A stretch of DNA of 64,000 bases. It comes from Tetrapyrgos nigripes. Lineage: Eukaryota; Basidiomycota; Agaricomycetes; Agaricales; Campanellaceae. Each line of letters starts with the position of its first letter. The first letter of the stretch is position 1. The stretch spans positions 54,587-118,586 of the forward strand of contig JAACJM010000248.1 in assembly GCA_013368315.1 (NCBI GenBank), read 5' to 3'. The notes under the pieces were generated by a model. That model was given only the letters and a program-made list of their open reading frames with translations. It had not been told where the DNA came from and did no database searches. A program made the translations under genes and the position numbers. This document shows, one piece after another, positions 11,436 through 20,482 of this stretch.

Positions 11436-14400
11436 TCATTCCTCCTCATCACCCAGAGTACCGAGCATGAAGCTATCGTCCTCGTCGTCCCCATCAAGCT
11501 CCTCGTTGTCGATCTCGTTCTGCCCATCGGGATCCCCTCCAGTTATAACCTCATCTACAATCTCCTCTGCCTCCAGTTCCTCCATTTCCTCCTCAACCTC
11601 TTCTAGCAACTCATATCCTTGCCAGCGACTTGCAAATCGATCCCTGAGCGTTATCATGACGTTAGCCTGGCTGTGAGCATACGCAGAAATGCCCTCAGCA
11701 TGCACAATGTCGACTGCGAGCGGAGATTTTGTCCGAGCCTCCCACCAGCCTGCTTTCCACTTTAAACCCTTCAGTGTCCGCCCCATTTCTTTCTTGACAA
11801 GCATTACCTCTTCATTCCAACGATTCATGCGAGCGTAGGCCTTGCTATACTCTACGCGTATCCCTGAAATCGCTGTCTGAGCATTTGTCACTTGGCGTTT
11901 AAGGAACGGCTTACCATCACGCATATGCTCTTCATCCAGCATCTCGCCACTACCCCCTTCCATCCAAATCCAAGACGTCTTCTCATATCCACTTCCTGTC
12001 TTCTCTCGAATTCCTTCTCTGGTCCTCTGTGCCCGGTCTGCTGCCTCTGTCAAGTCATCTAGCTTCTCCATTCTCTTTCTTTTTTTCTTTCCTAACATCT
12101 TTTGGACGCTCTTCCACGCACGATCCGCCTCGCCCGATATACAGCGGACATCCGAGTCCTTCAACCTTCTCCATGCCATCTTGCTTTTGTCACAACCTTT
12201 TGCTTTCCAAACTGCTTCCCAGGCCGCCTGGTACCGACGCTTATGACTCTCCGTCTTCACATCATTCCTAGCGAGTAATGCCCTTGAACGGGTGAGCATT
12301 GCTTGATGACGGACATTGGCATCCCTATATGTTACTAAACGAGTGTGAATGTGGAGATGGTTTCTCAGATGTTCCAAAGAATGTCCCATCTGAGCTTCTC
12401 GCATACGCAGCTCAATCTCCAACAGTCCTTCACAGCATCCCTGCAAACGCCTCTGGGGTGATAGAGCTGATGGTAGGAGAAGGGGAACGGACTCGGCTTG
12501 TTCTTCCAGCGGATTGTCCTTTTCTCGTCTTACAGCCTCTCGTTCTGCCAACGACTGAAGAGCTGCAGGGGTGTACATCGCTTGAAGAGCTCTAAACCGA
12601 CCAATAGATCGACCCAGACGAATACGACGTTCCACGAAAGCTGTGAGCTCTCTGGCACTGGGTCGAGGATTCTTCTCTATATCCTGTAGGAGTCGGCGCC
12701 TGTATAAGTAATTGTAGTTGTTAGTTTCTTTCTATCTGCAATGAATACAACATACGCACTGAGCTTCTTCAATCTCCAACCTGTGCACAACAAAAGCACT
12801 TGGACTAATCCTATGAATCCCTGGGTTACCAGCCTCCTCTTCCCTCTTCTCGTCCTCGGCAAGTTTAAGACGAACTTCGTTCTCTGTCATGCCTGTAGAA
12901 GGCGTCAGTCCATGCATCAGACAGAAATCAATGCCATGTACTCACCCCGCTTCTTCAATTCAAACGGATTCACGCCTGTCCGCTTCTTCTCCCAGTCTTT
13001 CACCCTCTGTACCCAATGTTCAGCCTGTTCTTGTTGTGCGTCGGTAAACTCTTCAAAACCCTTTCGTTGTGCATTTCGCTCTGACACTGCATTGAGTAGC
13101 CTTTTCTGTAGTAGTCTACCTGTGAAACAATGTCAATAACCAATTCCAAACTAAAACCTTCGCTCTTACCGAGAGCTACTGTCTTTTTCCAATTCCAATG
13201 ATGGAAATGGTCATCGAGAGTATCATGACGTGTACCTGGACCCATTTCTCGTGTACTGGTAGCCACTGGTCTGACATTTGCCCACGACCGTTCAATTCCT
13301 TCAGCATCCGTGCGTCCAACGCCAGGTGTGTAGTTCAGAGAGAAATTCAGTTGGCAAGGGAGGTTATGGCCGTGAATGTGGAGTTTAGGAATGACGAAGT
13401 CCATCTCACGCTCTGTAACATCGACACGGACTAATTCTGGCATCGTAGTCATACGCGTAGCGAGATTCTTGTGCCATTGGCATGCGATGTCATAAGAATT
13501 GACTAGATGTAGTCAGGGGTCGACGTGACGCAGAAGAGATCCCCATGCATAATCCATATTTGCATATCTAAAATGACATCATCGGTATCAGAGATAATGA
13601 GATACAACGGAACGGAGATAATGAGATAATGAGGTAATCATACCTCTCTCCCTTCTGCAAATCGACAGCGCCCGATGCCAGTACCATCTCGTGCCTGGCA
13701 CAGACACCAATGGCTACTCCAGTAGCACCGTATCCTCTAGAATATCGGGTATTCGCATGATCCAACGCCGCCAGTCCACTACAAGTGCTCATCTAGATCA
13801 TCAGCCTTCGCCGATAGTAGTAGTTTCAACACAATCGAGCTCACCTCTTGCTGAGTGGTTACTGTCTTGAGGAATTCACGAAAAGGTCGATCCTCCACAA
13901 AATATGCATTGCCCGTTCCCAAACCCAGGTCTTTCTCCTCAGAAGATATGAGACGGCGTTTCAGCTGAAAGCACGCATCAATGGCAATGATGACCGTGTA
14001 AAGGAATCTGGAAGTATTAGTGAGTTCATATCTCAGGACCATGGATGTGTCACTCACTTCACCTCTTCTGGTGCATTCTCCCAACCACCCGGTAGATTTA
14101 TTCCTGGCTTAGGACAAGCGAGACATTGCATTGCACATTCTCCAGCTTTCGTCTTGGGGACTCGCCGACCCTCGGGACAGTTCCCTCTTCCACATCTTTT
14201 CAGCATGATCAAATGTCGCCACTGCAGGATCATTCTCCCCAATACTCGATATCGGTCCTGTTTTCATGTGTATTTCGGTTTCTGTCGCACGTGTACATAT
14301 AATAGAACTGACCTTTTGATACAGGATACCCCCCATACTCGTCATTTTCTCCAACCCCGCCATGAAATCATAGTTATTTACCTTTCCATGCAACGTCATT

Positions 14401-15378
14401 TTATGGAACAGTTGAAGGACCTTGAACGTCGCACAAGTCTGTGGGTCATCCTGGGTTGCCGGGAACCAACAATGACGCAAGCATTGCTGGCGAAACGAAA
14501 CCTCCCCACAGCCACAATAATCTACTGATATGGGATGAAGACCATTCGTATGGATTACCAAGAACCCCACATTTCCTCGGCGAGGGTATGGACACTCCTC
14601 GTTCCGTCGGTGACCAAGCTGGACTGTAAGACCAATGTCCTTCAAGAAAATCTGTTCGAAGAACTTGCCATTCCATTTCTGTGGTCGAAACAGGTATGAG
14701 CTTCTCCATTACATATTTTTACGCTAGTCTAAGCTCACCTTGATGATGTCCAGTGGTCTATTTCGGTGTTCGTCTCAGCAACATTCTTCACATAGGAGAT
14801 CTGGAGCATAGCAGTCCATACACCGATACAAAGGTACATGTGCGTCATCTGTCCTGCAGCATAGTGGGCATACATCATCAAAGTAGTCCCCACGACCTTC
14901 CCCTCTGAGCAGCTCTGCAAGATACTCATCACGGAGCGGCCGCCACAGCAACATGGGTTGATCCTGACAATCAACGGATCTGTCAGACACGGTGATCTAG
15001 AGTCAAAAGAAAAGTCTTACCGACGAGACGTAGCGTCTCTTCACTGCCATGACCTTCGTCATTGACTCATCACCTTCCTCCACCATTTCTGACCCGTCGT
15101 CCAGCATATAATAACCTTCCCATTGCCACCCTCCATCCCCATTCTCAATTAGATGAGGTGCGCGTTTTTTCCCGAAGCTGCTGCATTAGCTGACGTTGTC
15201 GTTTCTTCTGTGGCGATCTGAACTCATAGACCAGCTGACTGCTGTGACCCCGACGTGTATCACAGGAAAGTTCCCTGATCTCTATTGTCGTCCTGGGTGC
15301 TGGTGTATATAAATCATCGATAGTAAACTCCTCATCGTCGCAGACAGACACGTGTTTTCGTTTTACTAGGATGCGCAT
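11436..15378 (-). CDS. KDZ-family transposase with CxC2-like cysteine cluster
   Basis: Multi-exon gene read from 15378 to 11436. The N-terminal exon is basic (KKRQRQ). Next (about 14.99-14.75 kb) comes LLRGEGRGDYFDDVCPLC, then CMDC and LCEECC, a cysteine cluster of the type found with KDZ transposases. Exons at 14.65-13.0 kb carry the hallmark blocks: IHTNGLHPISVDYCGC (first Asp), RHLIMLKRCGRG, CPKPGINLP, VIIAIDACFQLKRR (second Asp), SSEEKDLGLG, ATGV-CARHEM, DLQKGERY, then PKLHIHGHNLPCQ and EGIERSWANVRP (catalytic Glu), REMGPGTRHDTLDDH. The last 400-residue exon (12635-11436) is helical, basic and Glu-rich at the end. The join near 15.15 kb is unresolved; otherwise it looks intact. It should catalyse cut-and-paste of the host element. 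Confidence 0.88.
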
Positions 15379-15769
15379 GGGTTGTCCAAGGTGAGCTTTA
15401 GTGTAGTATAGTAGACAGGTACAATTTCGGGGATACTGAGAGTGCGTTGTTTGTGCTTCTCACAGACCCTGAAGCATCTCAGATCCTTACGGGATTACCT
15501 CCAGCTTATATCTACCAAGTCATATTTCCATAGTATCCATGTCTTCCAGGTAATTATGTCCCAGCCGCCGTAGTCCATATTGCTGATACCTTTGCTCCAG
15601 TCTCAGCCACAGTCCCAGCCACAGTTCCAGCCACAGTTCCAACCAAGGTCTTAAGAGACCGACTACCACCTAGTGAGTTATCTAGATCATATGTATCTGC
15701 CATGGAGGGCTAACCATCCGTTCGTTTGTGTCGTAGTGCTGACCAGGAAACCAATGCCACCACCACATA

Positions 15770-15979
15770 CAGTGGGTCAAAAAATTGTCCACATGTTTCG
15801 CATTTTTGGAAAGATTGCCAATTTAAGCAATACTGAGTAGAGATATTGAAATGTGGTCAGTGATGGGCAGAACGCCCTTGATAAGAGCTACAATAATCTG
15901 TTTTATTTGTCCTATTTGGCTCAAAACTCATGGAGATATGATTGATTTAAAATGGTATGTCATTTGGACAATTTTTTGA
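15770..15979 (+). repeat. Left terminal inverted repeat of Tc1/mariner
   Basis: Bounded outside by TCAAAAAATTGTCCACATG and inside by the reverse complement of almost the same 19-mer (about 15961-15979), so each repeat contains two opposed copies of a probable transposase-binding site. Confidence 0.88.
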
Positions 15980-16098
15980 GTTGCCACTTCAAAATCAGTA
16001 TTGTAACTATGTGATGTCTCATAGATGACATCATAAGTGGAGTTGTACAATGATGCAATGGCTACATCATAATGATATCATAGCTGCCAGCTGGACCA

Positions 16099-16106
16099 TA
16101 TATAAG
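16099..16106 (+). promoter_or_regulatory. TATA box of the Tc1/mariner transposase
   Basis: TATATAAG lies 34-41 bases before the ATG at 16140. The in-frame upstream ATG at 16050 lies before this box, which favours 16140 as the real start. Confidence 0.5.
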
Positions 16107-16139
16107 GGCATCCAGTTGTTCTATAGCCCTCATCAAATC

Positions 16140-17156
16140 ATGAGACCCATCACATCCACCCAGAAAGACAATATCCTCTCTCTCCTCCAAACTTCTGCTT
16201 CATCCAGGGAAATCTCTGCTAAAACTGGGGTATCCAAGTCAAAGATTGCTTCTCTGGCCAAAGAGATGTATCCTGACAAGGAGAACCATCAAGCAGGGCG
16301 TCCTAGAAAGCTGTCTACCACTGATGAACGTGCTGCTATCCAACAAATCAACACTGGCAAAGCTGAAAATGCTACAGAAGTGGCCAGAAACATCAATCCC
16401 CTCCTTGACCAACCTGTCTCCACCCAAACCATTCGAAATTCCCTTCTCAGGCATGATGTGGACACATCTAAAATGAAGAAGAAGCCCAAACTCACTGCAG
16501 CTCACAGGAAGGCTCGTTTAAACTTTGCACAGAAGTACAGAAACTGGACTGTGGATGACTGGAAAAGGGTTATTTGGTCAGATGAGACTAAAATCAATCG
16601 ATATGGGTCAGATGGACAGCAGTATGTGTGGGGGAGGAAGGGTGAATCCTTGGGAGAGAGAAATGTGGTGGAAACAGTCAAATTTGGAGGAGGAAATATC
16701 ATGGTGTGGGGATGTATGGGGTGGGAAGGAGTTGGAAACATGGCAGAGGTGGAGGGCAGGATGAATGCAGAGCAGTATGTGGACATTTTGGAGAACAACC
16801 TTCTGGAGAGCATGGATATTTTGGGTGTTGATCCAGAGGTGGCCATTTTTCAGCAAGACAATGATCCTAAACACAAGTCAAAACTGGCCACCAAGTGGTT
16901 TGAAGACAACAACATCCATTGCATGAGCTGGCCTGCTCAATCTCCTGACCTGAACCCCATTGAACACCTCTGGACAACCCTCAAACACAAGCTCAATGGA
17001 TATGACACAGCACCCTCTGGAGTTTGGGAAATATGGGACAGAGCAGCTGAAAAGTGGGATGAAATCACAGAAGAAGATTGTCAGAAATTGATCAGGAGCA
17101 TGCCTAGAAGGATTGAGGCTGTGTTGAAGGCCAAAGGAGGGCATACCAAGTACTGA
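16140..17156 (+). CDS. Tc1/mariner transposase (DD34E), intact
   Basis: Cut-and-paste transposase of 338 residues from the ATG at 16140 (MRPITSTQKD); the frame is open from 16050. An N-terminal helix-turn-helix (LLQTSASSREISAKTGVSKS) binds the terminal repeats in this family, followed by a GRPRK AT-hook-like motif and a second HTH (NATEVARNIN onwards). The DDE/D catalytic residues are visible: Asp in VIWSDETKIN, Asp in FQQDNDPKH, and Glu in LNPIEHLW, with exactly 34 residues between the last two (DD34E). There is no intron, stop or frameshift, and the length is normal for the family, so it could be active. Confidence 0.95.
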   Translation: MRPITSTQKDNILSLLQTSASSREISAKTGVSKSKIASLAKEMYPDKENHQAGRPRKLSTTDERAAIQQINTGKAENATEVARNINPLLDQPVSTQTIRNSLLRHDVDTSKMKKKPKLTAAHRKARLNFAQKYRNWTVDDWKRVIWSDETKINRYGSDGQQYVWGRKGESLGERNVVETVKFGGGNIMVWGCMGWEGVGNMAEVEGRMNAEQYVDILENNLLESMDILGVDPEVAIFQQDNDPKHKSKLATKWFEDNNIHCMSWPAQSPDLNPIEHLWTTLKHKLNGYDTAPSGVWEIWDRAAEKWDEITEEDCQKLIRSMPRRIEAVLKAKGGHTKY

Positions 17157-17186
17157 GCTAGCACTTTCTGTATTTTCACTTGCATG

Positions 17187-17397
17187 TCAAAAAATTGTCC
17201 AAATGACATACCATTTTAAATCAGTCATATCTCCATGAGTTTTAAGCCAAATAAGACAAAACAGACAGAATATTGTAGCGTTTATCAAGGGCTTTCTGCC
17301 CATCACTGACCACATTTTAATATCTCTACTCAGTATTGCTTAAATTGGCAATCTTTCCAAAAAATGCGAAACATGTGGACAATTTTTTGACCCACTG
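17187..17397 (-). repeat. Right terminal inverted repeat of Tc1/mariner
   Basis: Mirror of 15770-15979 with about ten differences; it also has the inner and outer opposed copies of TCAAAAAATTGTCC. Confidence 0.88.
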
Positions 17398-17668
17398 TAT
17401 ACCACAGGAGCTCTAGCAGTAGGAGAGAGACGGCAGAGTTGGATTATCGATTACTGCCACACTTCTCTTCTGGCTCAAATCACTCAGCATCCGACTTTGA
17501 TCCAACTCAATTCGTCGTATGATTTTTCCTGCCAGCTGGGTCGCAACCTTGAGAAGTGGTGCATGTACTACCGACTTCGAAGTATCAAGATCCATGCCTG
17601 GGCACACCGAGTACCCTGTTCCATTCAGTTGCCTGGCATGACACCTACTATAACTGATGGAGAAACCA

Positions 17669-17955
17669 TGGAATGCTGGTCGGAGCACAAGTAGTGGCTC
17701 GCAGGGTAGATCTATTTACCTTTCTTGATTTGAATTATAAATTGGACATCCTCGACTCCTGAATTATAAATTGGACATCTACATATCCCTACATCCATGA
17801 TCCGCCGAACTTGATGTATTTACTCTCTTCCTCGGAATGCTGGTTGGAGCACAAGTAGCAGCTCGTAGGGCCGATTTATTTACTCCTTTGATTTAAATTA
17901 TGAATTGGACAGCTACATACTCTTACGTACGCCAAACTCGATGTATTTACTCTCT
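17669..17955 (+). repeat. Imperfect tandem duplication over the 3' end of the cargo gene
   Basis: A segment beginning GGAATGCTGGTCGGAGCACA and containing GAATTATAAATTGGACAT and GATGTATTTACTCTCT (17669-17828) is repeated imperfectly at 17836-17955. The first copy contains the stop codon of the disrupted cargo gene. Confidence 0.75.
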
Positions 17956-18043
17956 AAGCTCTTACTCTCTTGATTTGAAATTATAAATCAGCCCGAACAT
18001 AATGCAAGGGACAACTTGATATGAATTATTATAAAGTACACGT

Positions 18044-18933
18044 CTTTGCATGTACTATGCCAAATTCGTGGCGTACCTCGAGGTCGCCTCAGCCACATCG
18101 TCGGTTCCAAACATAATGGTGTGATCTCCCAAATCCACCAGCCGACGATACTCCATCTGGGCTGAAGAACTGTATGTCCATCCATCAAATACTGTTGCAG
18201 CGCTCAATATAACATGGGGACTCACTAAGAATTGGTGATCATAGCAGATCGCTCTGAATGAATAACCCAGTGGGAAAACGCTCCAGAAGATGGAGTCCTT
18301 GCACTGGATGATGACGACTGAATTTCATCAGCATACGCAGAACCCATGGACATAAATGGGTCGACCGTTGCAGAGCGAGGGGATCGAGATGGTTTGGATG
18401 GCGACCCCGCCCTACTCGATGATTTAGTTGGAGAAGGCGTCTGAGCTCGCTTGACAGGAGAAGTGGCCCGAGAACCGACAGTAGGAAAGGATTGTTTGGA
18501 CGGCGAGGTAGAGGTTGATGGGGAGAATGGATTGACGCAGCTATCGTACTTGTAGTTTTCTACATGCCAGTGGTAATGTAGGCAGTACCACCGAAAAGCC
18601 TGGAGACAGTCCTTTTCGTTGTTGAACCCTTTGTAAGCCTCGGAAAGTGGGACGGTTGCCTTCAGATGGTTCCTGAAAAAGACTACAGTCAGCTCAATAA
18701 TTAGAACGTTGAAAAATGTGTGACCAATCTGTATAGATTGCGGCGCCCTCGCCAGTAAAGACCAAATAAAATCGGAAGTTGGGGTTTCTCGCTTTTTGGG
18801 GAGCTTCGGTAGTGATGACAAGGGGTGTGCATCCTCTTCGAGGATCTGCAAGGAACACCAGATCTTGGAGGTCAAGATTTTCCACCTTGAAAGTACCTCG
18901 ATGGGCGTTCACATAGGTAACTTGGGTCATCGT
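18044..18933 (-). CDS. Cargo gene with viroplasmin/RNase H1 N-terminal-like domain
   Basis: Read from about 18933. The likely start is MTQVTYVNAHRGTF. Exon 1 ends at FRFYLVFTGEGAAIYTDW with a GTCACA donor at about 18730 and continues after a TTTTCAG acceptor (about 18674) as NHLKATVPLSEAYKGFNNEKDCLQAF. The pattern (Tyr-x-Val-x-x-Gly, x-x-I-Y-T-D-W, then Y-K-G-F-x-x-x-x-D-C) is that of small domains that bind RNA/DNA hybrids or double-stranded RNA at the N-terminus of RNase H1. After it comes a Ser/Pro/Arg-rich disordered tail. One frame stops near 18227; another (TVFDGWTYSSSAQ to RYATNLA) stays open to 18044, so the 3' splicing is uncertain. No nuclease domain is seen; its role is unknown. 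Confidence 0.5.
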
Positions 18934-19223
18934 TTGTTGAGAAGTAGACTGGGGGGAAAGGAGGGTGATAGAAAAGACAATAAAAGACAATCACGCTCTC
19001 AGGGATCCCTTCGTAATGTGGCTTCAACTTGTTATTCTTGTTACCTCAGCAGGGTAGGCATCCACATTCGTTCCGAATCAGTGGACAAATTTATAAATCA
19101 GATCGGTCCTGCTGGCATTTGCCACCGTTGTTGACCTTGTCATAAAGGGGTAACTCGTGCCACCTGACGAATTTATAAAACAGCTTGATAGGAATTGAAC
19201 TATGCCTACTACTGTATGTAAAG

Positions 19224-19760
19224 TCAGGGTCCTTGGACAACTAGAAGGGAGTTACACAAGCTTACCTGGAGTTTGGCTCGCCTACGTCGTTCCTGTTCCT
19301 TGGCAGCCAGTTCTCGACGATTCTTCCAACGATATTTTGCCTGGTTTTCCCGATGTCTTGCCCGTTTTTCCTCCTTGTCTGCTTCAGACTGCAGGCTGCT
19401 AACCAAGTGGTAACGACTATAAGAGGACACGCCACATGAGTCATGAAAGAGCAAGGCGAAGGCGAAACAGAACTTACTGTGCACTAGTAGCTGTTCGAGA
19501 TTCCCGGTGTCTGAGTGGATAAAATAGAGAGGGATGAAAACTTGAGCAGCGAGAAGTAGTAGTACTAGTAAAAAGTACTCAACATACCTTTGATAGTTTT
19601 GCACATTGACCTTCTGGCGCTTGAGTTTCTGCCTGATAGATTGCCGATACTCCAGCATTTCTTGAAGCTCGTCAAACCCAAACCCCTGATTTTGAAGAAA
19701 CTGCACCTCTGCTGGACCGGTTAGATGGATTTGGGCGTGCTGAGGTGGTGGATGACGCAT
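19224..19760 (-). CDS. Small bZIP-like basic protein
   Basis: Begins MRHPPPQHAQIHLTGPAEV at 19760. It has a helical segment (FDELQEMLEYRQSIRQKLKR) and, after one or two probable introns (about 19.59-19.41 kb), a strongly basic heptad-like segment (EEKRARHRENQAKYRWKNRR, then ELAAKEQERRRRAK). Such Asn-x-x-x-Tyr/basic segments followed by Arg-rich helices resemble a bZIP DNA-contact region. The leucine zipper itself is weak. The exact splice pattern and stop are uncertain. It may be a regulator carried by the transposon, or the N-terminal part of a longer protein. Confidence 0.4.
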   Translation of the reverse strand: MRHPPPQHAQIHLTGPAEVQFLQNQGFGFDELQEMLEYRQSIRQKLKRQKVNVQNYQRYVEYFLLVLLLLAAQVFIPLYFIHSDTGNLEQLLVHSKFCFAFALLFHDSCGVSSYSRYHLVSSLQSEADKEEKRARHRENQAKYRWKNRRELAAKEQERRRRAKLQVSLCNSLLVVQGP

Positions 19761-19941
19761 GGCGAAAGTCAACTGCAAAGGACGCGGGTCTAGAATTATA
19801 ATGCGTAATGAAAGAGAGTCATTACTTATATGTCATCAAGCAACTATCTGAAAGTCACCATGAGGAAATTGAGAACTGTGTTCTCTTCGAAAGGAAGCCA
19901 TGGGTGAGGCCTGAGATGACACTATGTTTCTCTGGTGATGA

Positions 19942-20166
19942 AATAGAAAGCCTAAGATCAAGTAGATAAGTGACAAAAGGGAGGGATTCATGGCACGCAT
20001 CTTAGGAAGGATTGATCAAGAGTCGAATTATACGCGGTTTGAAGAGTTGAATAATAGAAAGCCTAAGATCAAGTAGATAAGTGACAAAAGGGAGGGATTC
20101 ATGGCACGCATCTTAGGAAGGATTGATCAAGAGTCGAATTATACGCGGTTTGAAGAGTTGAATAAT
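19942..20166 (+). repeat. 111-bp perfect tandem duplication
   Basis: The sequence starting AATAGAAAGCCTAAGATC at 19942 repeats at 20053 without a visible mismatch, two copies in all. It lies in the gap between divergent cargo genes. Confidence 0.9.
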
Positions 20167-20482
20167 CAAGTTTCAAAATGCACTGAAAAATTTTGTTATG
20201 TTGCATCTTCACTGATCTATTATACACAATGGTCTGAATTGATGCCTCTGGCTTGATCATAAATGTGTATCTGATTGCAGAGACACGGCGGGGTTGTACT
20301 AAGGTAGGATGAGGATGATAGGCCACTTGAGAGTTAGGGGCTCCGGCGTCTTTGGGCTCTGGCTTCTTTGGCACGTGGCATTTCCGGCCTCTTTTATTGA
20401 TAGATGCATACCACTGAGACCTTGACCAAATCTTTGACGGCGATCCTTTACATTTTCTCCACACGTCGGCAATCGTTATCAT

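Larger units (their letters stand above)
15770..17397 (+). mobile_element. Tc1/mariner element, 1,628 bp, TA duplication
   Basis: Ends are CAGTGGGTCAAAAAATTG and its reverse complement, flanked by TA at 15768-15769 and 17398-17399. Terminal inverted repeats are long (about 210 bp: 15770-15979 and 17187-17397) and differ at roughly ten positions. It encodes one intact transposase and is inserted in a cargo exon of the 20-kb element, so it is the youngest insertion of that nest. Confidence 0.93.
15540..17694 (+). pseudogene. Unrecognised cargo gene disrupted by Tc1/mariner
   Basis: Divergent to the transposase. An open stretch from about 15551 contains Ala-Thr-Val-Pro repeats (SATVPATVPATVP) and ends at a GTGAGT donor near 15672. 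After a TAG acceptor near 15735 a second exon reads LTRKPMPPPH and is cut by the Tc1/mariner element at TA 15768-15769. After the element (17400 on) the same frame resumes as TTGALAVGERRQSWIIDYC and runs to a stop at 17692-17694, with about 100 codons including QLNSSYDFSCQLGRNLEKW. Removing the insertion and one TA restores the frame. The 5' end is not defined and I do not recognise the family. Confidence 0.5.

Noticed and set aside
17413..17688. 91-codon minus-strand frame
   Set aside because: It is the reverse of the disrupted cargo exon, whose plus-strand frame is continuous across the Tc1 insertion.
20099..20482. 127-codon minus-strand frame back-to-back with the long cargo gene
   Set aside because: It overlaps the 111-bp duplication, has no recognisable motif, and its ATG nearly overlaps the opposite start codon; probably chance in an upstream region.
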